Position numbers and translations under genes: made by a program. From the NCBI GenBank assembly GCA_964444825.1, contig CAYUIS010000054.1, positions 1 through 30,642 on the forward strand: 30,642 nucleotides of DNA, in the 5' to 3' direction. This DNA comes from CAYUIS01 sp964444825 (GTDB taxonomy: Bacteria > Chloroflexota > Anaerolineae > B4-G1). Below, in pieces: positions 16,244-24,034 of the stretch. A model generated the notes under the pieces. It saw only the letters and a list, made by a program, of their open reading frames with translations. It did no database searches and was not told where the DNA came from. The stretch's first letter is position 1. Every line of letters begins with the position of its first letter.

Positions 16244-17716
16244 ATGTTTCGTAAGAAGGGCTTTTGGATTGGCCTTATCATCCTGCTGATTGCAGCGGGT
16301 GGCGGTGGATACGCATACTACAAGTATGTCTACCTGCCAGACCAAGCAGTGGTCGAGGAGACGATCTCCACCGCGCAGGTGCGCCAGGGCGACCTGGTGG
16401 TATCGGTGAGCGGGTCTGGCACGTTGTCCCCGGCATCAGAGGTCGCTCTCGGCTTTGAGACCGGGGGCTACCTGGACGAGGTGCTGGTGGAAGTGGGCGA
16501 TCGCGTGGTCGAAGGTGACGTGCTAGCCCGCCTGGAGACGGTGGACCTGGCGTTGGCCGTGGCTGAGGCCGAGATTGGAGCGTATGAAGCTCAACTTGAA
16601 CTGGCCGATGCCACCGAGGGGGCCACGGATGCAGAGTTGGCGGACGCGGAGGCGGCAGTGCGGAACGCCCAGCTTAACCTGACGGTCGCGCGGTATACCT
16701 ACGACACGGCACAGAACTCGGATATGGATGCGGCTGTGCGGGCTGCCCAGATCCAGTATCAGTGGTCGGTCGATCGGTACTGGACGACTGAGGCAAGCTC
16801 TAACAACGGCACCCGCAGCGATGGCCGCCTGGAGGATGCCTGGAACGACCAGGCCGTGGCCGAGGCGGATCTGAGCGAGGCTCTGCAAGAGGCGCAGATG
16901 GAGCAACTGGATGCCTGGAACCAGGTGGATCAGGCCCAGAACAGGGTCTACCAGGCGGAGGAGAGACTGGAGCTGCTGAAGGGCGGTCCGGCTGAGGACA
17001 GCATCCTGCGAGCCGAATTGAGGGCAGATCAAGCCGCCCTGGCGCTCGACGAAGCGCGCGAAAACCTGGCGGCGGCTGAGCTGCCCGCGCCCTTCGACGG
17101 CACCGTGGTGGAGGTGACGGCCATACCGGGTGAGTACGTCGGCACGGCCTCCATTCTCACCTTGGCCGATCTAGATGAGCCGTTGCTCGAGTTCTGGGTG
17201 GAGGAGTCGGATATGAGCGGCGTGGCGGTGGGGAACCGGGTGGAGATCCTGTTTGAGGCCCTGCCCGATGATACGTTCACTGGAGAGATTCTCCGCGTGG
17301 AGCCGGCCTTAGTGACGGTGGGCAACACACTGGCTGTTCAGGCCTGGGCGAGCGTGGACCTGGCTTCCCATTCGGTCGTTCTCCTCGGCGGTATGAATGC
17401 GGAAGTCGAAGTTATCTCTGCCGAGTCCAGGGACACGCTGCTCGTGTCAGTGGAGGCGCTGCGCGAGTTGGGACCGGATCAGTATGCCGTCTTTGTGGTG
17501 CAGCCAGACGGCGAGCTGGCGCTACGCCCGGTCGAGGTGGGTCTCAAAGACTTTGTCAACGCCGAGATTCTCTTCGGCCTGGAGGTTGGAGAGATCGTCA
17601 GCCTGGGTGTGAAGGAGAGCACCGAGGTGAGCGTACCCTCGGATGAGCAGGAGATGCCAGGGATGTTCCGGTTCTTTGGGCCGCTAGAAGGAGGAGGACC
17701 TGGAGGTCCTCCATAG
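16244..17716 (+). CDS. HlyD/MacA-like membrane-fusion (adaptor) protein 2
   Basis: A 490-residue paralogue of the preceding adaptor with the same order: TM anchor (about 6-26), lipoyl half (GSGTLSPASEVALGFETGGYL...VGDRVVEGDVLARLET), helical hairpin with extra helices rich in Gln/Asn, and a second lipoyl half (LPAPFDGTVVEVTAIPGEYV). A beta-barrel and a C-terminal domain follow, ending in a Pro/Gly-rich tail (PLEGGGPGGPP). The ATG at 16244 follows the previous stop by 1 bp, with GGGGAGG 9 nt upstream. The two adaptors in tandem suggest a hetero-oligomer rather than the homohexamer of MacA, or one adaptor for each of the two permeases of the window. Confidence 0.92.
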   Translation: MFRKKGFWIGLIILLIAAGGGGYAYYKYVYLPDQAVVEETISTAQVRQGDLVVSVSGSGTLSPASEVALGFETGGYLDEVLVEVGDRVVEGDVLARLETVDLALAVAEAEIGAYEAQLELADATEGATDAELADAEAAVRNAQLNLTVARYTYDTAQNSDMDAAVRAAQIQYQWSVDRYWTTEASSNNGTRSDGRLEDAWNDQAVAEADLSEALQEAQMEQLDAWNQVDQAQNRVYQAEERLELLKGGPAEDSILRAELRADQAALALDEARENLAAAELPAPFDGTVVEVTAIPGEYVGTASILTLADLDEPLLEFWVEESDMSGVAVGNRVEILFEALPDDTFTGEILRVEPALVTVGNTLAVQAWASVDLASHSVVLLGGMNAEVEVISAESRDTLLVSVEALRELGPDQYAVFVVQPDGELALRPVEVGLKDFVNAEILFGLEVGEIVSLGVKESTEVSVPSDEQEMPGMFRFFGPLEGGGPGGPP

Positions 17717-17764
17717 GGGCAACTGCCGCCTCGCCAGCGATTGCCTGGGATCTGAGAGGGGAAT

Positions 17765-18487
17765 ATGGGAGAGCATATCATCGAAATTAGCGACCTGACC
17801 AAGGTCTATGGAACGGGCCACGTGGCTGTCCACGCACTGCGCGGTATAAGTCTGGCCGTAGAAGAGGGCGAGTTCATCGCCATCATGGGGCCGTCGGGCT
17901 CGGGTAAGTCCACGTTGATGAATATCCTGGGCTGCTTGGATCGCCCGACCGGTGGCACCTACGTGCTGGGCGGCGAGGACGTGAGCCGGTTGGGCAAGAA
18001 TAGACTGGCTGGCGTGCGTAATCGCAAGATCGGCTTCGTGTTCCAGTCATACAATCTGTTGCCGAGGCTCACTGCGGTCAAGAACGTAGTGTTGCCCTTG
18101 CTGTACAACGGCCACGAGCCTATGCCTGACAAGGTGTGTTACGAGCGCGCCGCCGCTACGCTTGAGTCGGTGGGGTTGGGCGATCGGGTACATCACCGCC
18201 CCAACGAGCTTTCGGGTGGGCAGCAGCAGCGGGTGGCCATCGCCAGGGCCTTGATCAACAAGCCCTCGATCATCCTGGCTGACGAGCCCACCGGCAATCT
18301 CGACACTCAATCCAGCGAGGAGATCATGGAGCTAGTGCATCGCTTGCACGACCAGGGGGTGACGATTGTGATGGTGACGCACGAGCCCGGCATCGCTGAC
18401 CACGCGGAGCGAGTCGTCCATCTCTTGGATGGACAGATCGTCTCCGACAAGCTGAACGGGGCAAGAAGGAAGAGGGGGAAGCTATGA
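17765..18487 (+). CDS. ABC transporter ATP-binding protein, MacB/LolD type (module 2)
   Basis: A 240-residue ATPase with Walker A GPSGSGKST (about residues 41-49), signature LSGGQQQRVAIARAL, Walker B IILADEPTGNLD and H-switch VTHEP. It is very close to the module-1 ATPase across the whole length but replaces its Ser/Asn/Gly-rich insertion by a shorter segment (HEPMPDKVC). It has an extra basic C-terminal tail (LNGARRKRGKL). The stop overlaps the next ATG by 4 nt (ATGA), giving translational coupling to its permease. It belongs to the adaptor-adaptor-ATPase-permease-lipoprotein transcript. Confidence 0.95.
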   Translation: MGEHIIEISDLTKVYGTGHVAVHALRGISLAVEEGEFIAIMGPSGSGKSTLMNILGCLDRPTGGTYVLGGEDVSRLGKNRLAGVRNRKIGFVFQSYNLLPRLTAVKNVVLPLLYNGHEPMPDKVCYERAAATLESVGLGDRVHHRPNELSGGQQQRVAIARALINKPSIILADEPTGNLDTQSSEEIMELVHRLHDQGVTIVMVTHEPGIADHAERVVHLLDGQIVSDKLNGARRKRGKL

Positions 18488-19707
18488 GTCTGTGGCGGAC
18501 TTTCAAGGTAGCCTGGGAGGGCCTGACCCTCAACAAGGTTCGTTCGTTCCTGACGACGCTGGGTGTCATCATCGGCGTGGGGGCCGTCATCGTGATGATG
18601 GCCGTCAGTGCTGGCGCCGAGGCTGAGATCGCTGACCAGATCAATGCCTTGGGTGCCAACCTGATAATGGTCATGCCTTCGTTCACCAGGGGTGGGTTCG
18701 GCCCGGGCGCTGGAAGGATGCCTGGCCTTACTTTTGACGATATGGACGCCATCGAACAGAACGTGAGCGGCATCAACGGTGTTTCAGCTGAGCAATCCAC
18801 CATGCAGGTGGTCAAGGGCGGCAGCACGACGCTGGAAGACGTCGCGGTCGTCGGCACGACGGCCGACTTTATCAAAGTGCGCGAATATGCGCTGGCGGAA
18901 GGTCGCTTCCTGACCAACGCGGACAACAATCGCGCCAACAAGGTCGTCGTGCTAGGATACGACGTGGCACAAGAACTCTTCGGTGACCAGAACGTCGTCG
19001 GGCAGTCGGTCAAGATCGGCTCGACCAAGTTTACGGTCGTCGGCGTGATGGCGGAAAAGGGAATGGTCGGCAACACCGATTACGATAGCCAGGTGTACAT
19101 CCCACTCACCGTAGTATTCAAAAAGTTCACCCGTGCACGTTTTGGCGGTGATACGATACGAACACTCTACGTCTCAGCCGAAAGCCGGGAATCGATGGAT
19201 GACGTGAAGTCACAGGTCTCTACCGTGCTGATTCGGCAGCACGGCGTGGATCCGGCGTCACCGGACTTTGGCCTGATTACGCAGGATAGTATCATCGATG
19301 CGCAGGCATCGACGACGGAGACATTCCGTAACCTGCTGGCCTGGGTAGCAGGCGTCTCGTTAGTGGTAGGCGGCATCGGCATCATGAACATCATGCTCGT
19401 TAGCGTCACCGAGCGGACGCGCGAGATCGGCCTGCGGCAGGCGCTGGGAGCGCGTCCCCGCGACGTGCTGCTTCAGTTCCTGCTGGAGGCAGTGATGCTG
19501 AGCCTGATTGGGGGGGTGATGGGGGTTCTGGTCGGCGTTGGAGGCTCCTATGCCTTCAACGAGCTGGGAACGATGCGTACCGAGATCGTGTCGACCTCGA
19601 TACCGCTGGCTTTTGGCGCAGCAGCGGCGGTGGGTATCTTCTTTGGCTACTACCCCGCGACCCAGGCGGCTCAGTTGGACCCGATCGAGGCGCTGAGACG
19701 AGAGTGA
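18484..19707 (+). CDS. MacB-like ABC transporter permease (module 2)
   Basis: A 407-residue permease, the same length as the module-1 permease and similar throughout. TM1 is about 22-44. The external domain is about 45-285 (AEAEIADQINALGANLIMVMP and the VVVLGYDVAQELFGDQNVVG block). Three C-terminal helices surround GGIGIMNIMLVSVTERTREIGLRQALGARPRDVLLQFLLEA. The high identity in the membrane parts and lower identity in the external loop near residues 74-82 (RGGFGPGAGR) point to duplication followed by substrate-side divergence. It ends two bases before the third copy of the 8-bp repeat. Confidence 0.94.
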   Translation: MSLWRTFKVAWEGLTLNKVRSFLTTLGVIIGVGAVIVMMAVSAGAEAEIADQINALGANLIMVMPSFTRGGFGPGAGRMPGLTFDDMDAIEQNVSGINGVSAEQSTMQVVKGGSTTLEDVAVVGTTADFIKVREYALAEGRFLTNADNNRANKVVVLGYDVAQELFGDQNVVGQSVKIGSTKFTVVGVMAEKGMVGNTDYDSQVYIPLTVVFKKFTRARFGGDTIRTLYVSAESRESMDDVKSQVSTVLIRQHGVDPASPDFGLITQDSIIDAQASTTETFRNLLAWVAGVSLVVGGIGIMNIMLVSVTERTREIGLRQALGARPRDVLLQFLLEAVMLSLIGGVMGVLVGVGGSYAFNELGTMRTEIVSTSIPLAFGAAAAVGIFFGYYPATQAAQLDPIEALRRE

Positions 19708-19709
19708 GC

Positions 19710-19741
19710 GAATCAGCAAGTCGGCAAGTCAGCAAGTCAGC
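19710..19741 (+). repeat. Degenerate 8-bp tandem repeat in the lipoprotein-2 leader
   Basis: Units GAATCAGC, AAGTCGGC, AAGTCAGC and AAGTCAGC sit between the permease stop and the lipoprotein ribosome site. This is the same place as the repeat at 10469-10508 in module 1. Confidence 0.7.
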
Positions 19742-19764
19742 ACACCAGAATATGGAGGAAAGTG

Positions 19765-20493
19765 ATGAAAGTTTGGCACATTGGATTGGTATTGATCCTT
19801 GCAGCTACGGTGTTGATGGGATGTGGTGGTGGACAGGCCACCCCAGCCCCGGCGGATGAAGAGGTCAGCGATGCCTACATCAGTGAGGCTCTGGACACGT
19901 CCTACGCTGATGCGCTTAGCGCGAGCAGCCAACTGGTGCTGGGCACACTCCGCCTGGAAGGGACGGAGAACGCGGTCACGCCGGAGCAGGCGGTGGCTAT
20001 GTTGCCGCTCTGGCAGGCGCTCCAGGGCGGCGTGACGGCCCAGGCCGAGGTGAACGCTGTCCTGAAGCAGATCGAGGGGACGATGACCCAGGAGCAGTTG
20101 GCGACGATCGCCGAGATGCAGCTCACACAGGAGGATATGCGGGCCTGGATGGAGGAGCAAGGAGTAGGTATAGGAAGGGGCTCCCCTGGGGCGGGTGGTG
20201 GGCAGGATGTGTCCCCCGAGGTGCGGGCGACGCGGCAGGCCGAATTCACCGGTGGTGGTGGTCCGGGGTACGGTGATGGCGAAATGTCGCCCGAGATGGC
20301 CACGCGCCGGGCCGAGTTCGGGAACATGAGCGAGGAGGAACGCGCGGCGCTGCGTGAGACGATGCAGGCAGGCGGCGGCTTTCCTGGTGGTCCTGGCGCT
20401 GGCGCCGGGGGTGGCGGTGGCAGAGGCGCGGGGCAGTTTGTGTTTCTGTTGAACCCGCTGATCGAGCTGTTGACTGAGCGGGCGGCCGAGTGA
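19765..20493 (+). CDS. Paralogous lipoprotein 2 of the export modules (unknown function)
   Basis: A 242-residue lipoprotein; lipobox VLMGC with Cys20. It is homologous to 10521-11270: shared blocks are 'LDTSYADALSASSQLVLGTLRLEG', 'AVTPEQAVAMLPLWQALQGG', 'MTQEQLATIAEMQLTQEDMRAW', and the C-terminal 'NPLIELLTERAAE'. The intervening part is Gly-rich and contains two 'SPEMATRRAEF'-like repeats (about 150-195). Duplication together with the ABC genes makes a functional link to them likely. The ATG at 19765 is preceded by GGAGG; a GTG one codon upstream is possible. The family is not recognised; helix content and LTxED turns suggest a Spy/CpxP-like sensor, as a guess. Confidence 0.85.
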   Translation: MKVWHIGLVLILAATVLMGCGGGQATPAPADEEVSDAYISEALDTSYADALSASSQLVLGTLRLEGTENAVTPEQAVAMLPLWQALQGGVTAQAEVNAVLKQIEGTMTQEQLATIAEMQLTQEDMRAWMEEQGVGIGRGSPGAGGGQDVSPEVRATRQAEFTGGGGPGYGDGEMSPEMATRRAEFGNMSEEERAALRETMQAGGGFPGGPGAGAGGGGGRGAGQFVFLLNPLIELLTERAAE

Positions 20494-20494
20494 T

Positions 20495-20526
20495 CTGGCT
20501 GGCGGCTGGAGTGATCTTTTAGCCAG
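20495..20526 (+). terminator. Weak terminator-like hairpin after module 2
   Basis: CTGGCT (20495-20500) pairs with AGCCAG (20521-20526), followed by TTTG. The stem is only 6 bp, so it is a weak candidate. Confidence 0.35.
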
Positions 20527-20565
20527 TTTGTCCTGCTAGGCTTGTTTGTGGCCGAGGTCTGCTAT

Positions 20566-20629
20566 GGAGCAGTGCCCTGGCACCAGGGCTGAAAGACGGC
20601 CACCAGCTCGACCCATCGGGCACTGCTCC
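20566..20629. other. Long hairpin in the gene-free stretch 20494-20807
   Basis: GGAGCAGTGCCC (20566-20577) and GGGCACTGCTCC (20618-20629) are perfect complements. Outside them the pairing continues 4 bp (CTAT against GTAG, one G-T wobble). The 40-nt interior contains CTGG-CA-CCAG and other small stems. The element could be a terminator for module 2, a structured small RNA, or a palindromic repeat. The remainder of the stretch shows no gene, and only a poor promoter can be guessed for the protease gene. Confidence 0.5.
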
Positions 20630-20807
20630 GTAGCGCGCTGACAGTACGTGGCTGGCACCTGTTCCGTGTGGAGTTGTCTCTCGCTAGCCCTGGCTGGCAG
20701 ACGGGGTAAGAAATCGGCGCCACGCATCAACTAAAGGCAATACGGTGTAGGTAGTTATCGGTGGAATGGAATTAGTGTGAGATTACTTATGGTGGAGTTT
20801 GGATAAT

Positions 20808-21989
20808 ATGATACAAATCAACTACAAGCTTGTTGTCCTGCTACTTCTGCTCTCGTTGGCGACCGCGGCCTGTGCTCCATTTGTGTTACAGCCAAATGAC
20901 AGTGAGGGCGTGGACACGCAGGAAACTGTGGAGAGGGAGTTGACAGAGGTGCGATCTGAGAAGACGGAGGGTGACGAGACCGCTCCCGTGGTATATGCGT
21001 CTACGCCAGTCGCCACTCTGGAACAGCAGACCGAAAGCCTTGAGGACACGTTGATTCGCCTCTATGACGAGGTGAATCCGTCGGTGGTGTACATCATCGT
21101 CTCGTCGAGCTCCAGCGGGAGTGGCTTTGTGACCAGTGAGGAGGGCCACATCGTCACCAATCACCACGTGGCGACGGCCGGGAGCGACCTCGAGGTGGTC
21201 TTTGCTGGCGGGGAGCGTATGGAAGCCACGCTCGTCGGCGCCGATGCGGACAGCGACCTGGCCGTGATCAAGGTGGATGGACTCCCGGATGGGGTAAAGC
21301 CGCTGCCGCTGGCCGAACCGGATGGAATCCAGGTGGGGCAGTTTGCCATCGCCATCGGCAACCCGTTTGGAGAGCAAGGTTCGATGTCGCTGGGTATCGT
21401 CAGCGGACTGGGACGCAGCCTGCGCTCGCAGCGAGAGACCACGGCGCTAAGCACCTATTCGCTGCCCCAGGTCATTCAGACAGACGCGCCGATCAACCCC
21501 GGCAACTCGGGTGGCCCGCTGCTCAACCTGGATGGTGAGGTGATCGGCGTCAACGCGGCTATCGCCAGCACGACGGGGAGCAACACGGGCGTGGGGTTCT
21601 CGATCCCGGTCGCGGCGGTCAGGCGGATCGTGCCCAACCTGATCGAGGAAGGTGAGCACTCGTATGCGTATATGGGCGCGAGCTTTGACTCGGAGATCTC
21701 GTTGGATGAACAAACAGTCTATGGTGTCCCGCAGACGCAGGGGGCCTATGTGATCAGCGTGACGCCGGGTGGTCCGGCCGACCGGGCCGGGCTGATTGCC
21801 GCAGATCCCAGGACGGGCGAGGGCGGTGATCTGATCACAGAAATCGACGGCCGGCCGATCGCCGATTTCTCGGACCTGAATAGTTACCTGGTTTTTGAGA
21901 CACAGGTCGGGCAGACGATCGAGGTTACGGTGTTGCGGGATGGCGGGCGCGTGGATCTGCCTTTGACACTGGGAGAACGTCCCGAATAG
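20808..21989 (+). CDS. HtrA/DegP-like trypsin-type serine protease (lipoprotein) with PDZ domain
   Basis: A 393-residue envelope protease of MEROPS family S1C. The N-terminal hydrophobic segment ends in ATAAC (Cys22), a plausible but not canonical lipobox. A linker of about 60 acidic residues follows. The trypsin-like domain (about 75-270) has its triad: His120 in VTNHHV, Asp150 in SDLAVIK and Ser234 in NPGNSGGPL. One PDZ domain (about 285-390) contains 'GAYVISVTPGGPADRAGL' and 'GDLITEIDGRPI'. HtrA proteins degrade or refold damaged exported proteins. The ATG at 20808 was preferred over a TTG at 20799, because GGTGGAG ends 10 nt before the ATG but only 1 nt before the TTG. It stands next to envelope-stress-like genes but is preceded by a 314-bp gap, so it is probably separately transcribed. 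Confidence 0.93.
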   Translation: MIQINYKLVVLLLLLSLATAACAPFVLQPNDSEGVDTQETVERELTEVRSEKTEGDETAPVVYASTPVATLEQQTESLEDTLIRLYDEVNPSVVYIIVSSSSSGSGFVTSEEGHIVTNHHVATAGSDLEVVFAGGERMEATLVGADADSDLAVIKVDGLPDGVKPLPLAEPDGIQVGQFAIAIGNPFGEQGSMSLGIVSGLGRSLRSQRETTALSTYSLPQVIQTDAPINPGNSGGPLLNLDGEVIGVNAAIASTTGSNTGVGFSIPVAAVRRIVPNLIEEGEHSYAYMGASFDSEISLDEQTVYGVPQTQGAYVISVTPGGPADRAGLIAADPRTGEGGDLITEIDGRPIADFSDLNSYLVFETQVGQTIEVTVLRDGGRVDLPLTLGERPE

Positions 21990-22030
21990 CCTGGCGACAG
22001 AACTGGATTCTGAACGAGGGGAGGACACGC

Positions 22031-23215
22031 TTGAGACATCGGAGCTCTTTGAGACGCTTTTCCGTGGGCCGTGGGCCGGGACACCGTGTTGTGTGGCTCG
22101 TCTTGGTCTTGAGCGTGTTTCTATTGGTTGCGTGTAGTGGTACGCCGGAGACAGTGTCACCGACAGCCGTCTCGCCAACGCCCACACCAACTCGGACACC
22201 CACGGCGACTGCGACTCCCACTCCCACTGTCGTACCGACACCATCCCACACGTCGGCTCCGACCCGCACGCCAACGCCCACACCAACCCCTACGCCGACG
22301 CATCCTTTGATGATCGAAGTGATGCGCCAGCAGACCTATCCCGGCAGTGAACTGGCGATCGAGCAGGAGCTGGCCCCCGGTTCCAACTATGATCGATATA
22401 TCGCCTCCTATCAGTCGGAGGGGCTCAAGATCTACGCCTTGCTGACGATACCCCAAGGTGAGACACCGGAAAGCGGCTGGCCCATCATCGTGTTCAATCA
22501 CGGCTACATTCCGCCGGATCAGTATCGTACGACGGAGCGGTACGTGGCCTATGTGGACGCGTTCGCCAGGAATGGATACATCGTGTTTCGGCCCGACTAC
22601 CGAGGGCACGGCGACTCGGAAGGCGAGGCGTCAAGCTCGTACGGCGCGCCGGACTATACCGTCGACGTGCTCAACGCGATGGCTTCCGTGAGACGATATC
22701 CGGACGCCGACCCCGACCGGGTCGGGATGTGGGGGCACTCGATGGGCGGGTCAATCACGTTACGAGCGATGGTCGTGGCGGATGATATCAAAGCCGGCGT
22801 CATCTGGGCTGGCGTGGTTGCGTCTTATCCGGACCTCTTGGAACGGTGGCAGCGTAGGTTTTCCGAGCGCCCAACACCAACACCGAACGCAGACGGCACC
22901 ATCAGGCGCCGCTGGACACAGGAGCTGTTGGAATATGGCACTTTTGAGGAAAACCCAACGTTCTGGGCGTCCATCGACCCGACGTTCTACTTGGATGAGC
23001 TGTCGGGCCCTCTACAGCTTCATCACGGGACGGCGGATGAGTCTGTCCCGGTCGAGTATTCCGAAAATCTGCACGTACAGCTCCAAGGCGTGGGCCAGAC
23101 TGCTGAATTGTATCTTTACGCAGGTGATAACCACAACATCTCCAATAGCTTTGGGACAGCGATGCAGCGATCTGTGCAGTTCTTTGACCAGCACGTCAAG
23201 GGGACAAGTGGCTGA
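22031..23215 (+). CDS. Alpha/beta-hydrolase lipoprotein (prolyl-oligopeptidase-like)
   Basis: A 394-residue secreted hydrolase. The signal has lipobox LLVAC (Cys35), followed by a Thr/Pro-rich linker of about 50 residues (about 41-91, TPTPTRTPTATATPTPT). The alpha/beta-hydrolase domain starts near 115: oxyanion-region HGY at 157-159, YRGHGDSEG at 190-198, nucleophile Ser237 in GHSMGG, Asp336 in GTADESVP and His368 in GDNHN complete the triad. This fits dipeptidyl-aminopeptidase/acyl-hydrolase S9-like proteins; the substrate is unknown. The start is TTG with GAGGGGAGG 6 nt upstream; no ATG lies near. It follows the protease gene by 41 bp and may share its transcript. Confidence 0.9.
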   Translation: MRHRSSLRRFSVGRGPGHRVVWLVLVLSVFLLVACSGTPETVSPTAVSPTPTPTRTPTATATPTPTVVPTPSHTSAPTRTPTPTPTPTPTHPLMIEVMRQQTYPGSELAIEQELAPGSNYDRYIASYQSEGLKIYALLTIPQGETPESGWPIIVFNHGYIPPDQYRTTERYVAYVDAFARNGYIVFRPDYRGHGDSEGEASSSYGAPDYTVDVLNAMASVRRYPDADPDRVGMWGHSMGGSITLRAMVVADDIKAGVIWAGVVASYPDLLERWQRRFSERPTPTPNADGTIRRRWTQELLEYGTFEENPTFWASIDPTFYLDELSGPLQLHHGTADESVPVEYSENLHVQLQGVGQTAELYLYAGDNHNISNSFGTAMQRSVQFFDQHVKGTSG

Positions 23216-23279
23216 TCCGCGACTGGGTCATCGCGCGGATGGTTCAGGTGGTGTAAGTAGCTGCTTGCAGCCATCACCT
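23215..23279 (+). terminator. Tandem hairpins between the hydrolase gene and the NAD operon
   Basis: ATCCGCG/CGCGGAT (23215-23221, 23234-23240) is followed by a second stem. Its outer pair is AGGTG/CACCT (23246-23250, 23275-23279), with an inner GCTGC-TT-GCAGC (23260-23271). Together they could end the upstream transcript just before the NAD promoter. Confidence 0.5.
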
Positions 23280-23281
23280 TC

Positions 23282-23310
23282 TTGACAAACCCTGTCTTTT
23301 GATGTATAAT
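23282..23310 (+). promoter_or_regulatory. Near-perfect sigma-A promoter of the NAD operon
   Basis: TTGACA (23282-23287), a 17-nt spacer and TATAAT (23305-23310): both hexamers are exact consensus. It lies about 80 bp before the nadM start. The -10 overlaps the first palindromic operator, as expected for a strong promoter held down by a repressor. Confidence 0.9.
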
Positions 23311-23331
23311 TAGTGTACACAACACACTAAT
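23309..23331 (+). promoter_or_regulatory. Operator 1 of the NAD operon (23-bp palindrome)
   Basis: ATTAGTGT-N7-ACACTAAT, perfectly symmetrical over 8-bp arms. It begins on the last two bases of the -10 and covers the expected start site, so it is a repression position. By context it may be an NrtR-type site; no regulator gene is in the window. Confidence 0.8.
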
Positions 23332-23351
23332 GATCTCTTTTTTTGACACTT

Positions 23352-23374
23352 CTTAGTGTGCTATAGACACTAAG
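23352..23374 (+). promoter_or_regulatory. Operator 2 of the NAD operon (23-bp palindrome)
   Basis: CTTAGTGT-N7-ACACTAAG, with the same arms and 7-nt centre as operator 1. It is centred 43 bp downstream of it (about four helical turns) and ends just before the nadM ribosome site. The pair suggests cooperative or looped binding of one dimeric repressor. Confidence 0.8.
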
Positions 23375-23386
23375 CGAGGAGTGAGG

Positions 23387-24034
23387 GTGAGAGCCAACCT
23401 GTTTCCCTATAGCCCTGAACGGGCAGGTGAGGAGTCACAGAACCGAGACCTTTGTCGCACGGATGGCTTTGACTGCATCGGTATGATCGCTCGATGGCAG
23501 CCCGTGCATCGGGGTCACGTACCCGTTCTGTGTGCCCTCTGCGATCGTGCTGTTGAAGCGATTATCGGCATCGGCAGCTCAAACCGGCATAACCTACGCA
23601 ACCCCTTCACTCCTGAGGAGACAACCGATATGATCCGGCTGGCGCTGGCCGGTCGCGGGAACTATATGTTGGTGCCTGTACCGGATCTCGACGACGGTCC
23701 GCGCTGGCGGGCTATGGTCATTGACCTATTTGGGTCGCTCGATCTGTTTGTGACCGACAACCCTTACGTATCAAGCTTGCTGGACGCGGACTATCAGGTC
23801 ATCAGACCAGTAGAACTCGTCCCCGAGGATAGAAGGATCGCGGTTAGCGGCACGATGGTGCGCAAGGAGATGGCTCGCGGCGACGGTTGGTGGGAACTAG
23901 TACCGGACGAGGTAGCCGATTACATCGTGAGCAGGCAACTCGATGACCGCTTCCGCCGCGAGTTTGGACTGGAAGCATTGGCAATGGATACGATAGTGAA
24001 AACAAGGAGGCAAAGAGATGTATTCATGGGCTGA
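23387..24034 (+). CDS. nadM: Nicotinamide-nucleotide adenylyltransferase, NadM type
   Basis: A 215-residue nucleotidyltransferase that condenses NMN (or NaMN) with ATP to NAD(+). Visible motifs: the nucleotide-binding block GMIARWQPVHRGH (about residues 33-45, variant of GRFQPxHxGH), GIGSSNRHNLRNPFTPEE (about 61-78), PVPDLDD (about 96-102) and the C-terminal SGTMVRKEMARGDGWWELVP (about 153-172, the ISxTxIR-like ATP-site motif). This pattern is that of the archaeal-type NadM rather than bacterial NadD. I prefer GTG 23387 (GAGGAG 5 nt upstream); GTG 23381 would overlap the ribosome site. The residues before about 30 are poorly conserved. It overlaps the next gene by 17 bp and is first in the operon that ends with NAD synthetase. 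Confidence 0.88.
   Translation: MRANLFPYSPERAGEESQNRDLCRTDGFDCIGMIARWQPVHRGHVPVLCALCDRAVEAIIGIGSSNRHNLRNPFTPEETTDMIRLALAGRGNYMLVPVPDLDDGPRWRAMVIDLFGSLDLFVTDNPYVSSLLDADYQVIRPVELVPEDRRIAVSGTMVRKEMARGDGWWELVPDEVADYIVSRQLDDRFRREFGLEALAMDTIVKTRRQRDVFMG

Noticed and set aside
21447..22286. 279-codon minus-strand frame
   Set aside because: Antisense to protease and hydrolase-lipoprotein genes; the Val/Gly repeat in it is the reverse reading of the Thr-Pro linker.
22150..22310. Tandem repeat or possible phase-variable tract in the hydrolase gene
   Set aside because: The CCNAC-type repetition simply encodes the Thr-Pro linker of a lipoprotein, common in this group, and the frame is intact.
23343..23366. 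Second promoter (TTGACA near 23343 with TATAGA)
   Set aside because: Only 13 nt separate the hexamers, too short for sigma-A; the upstream promoter is far better.
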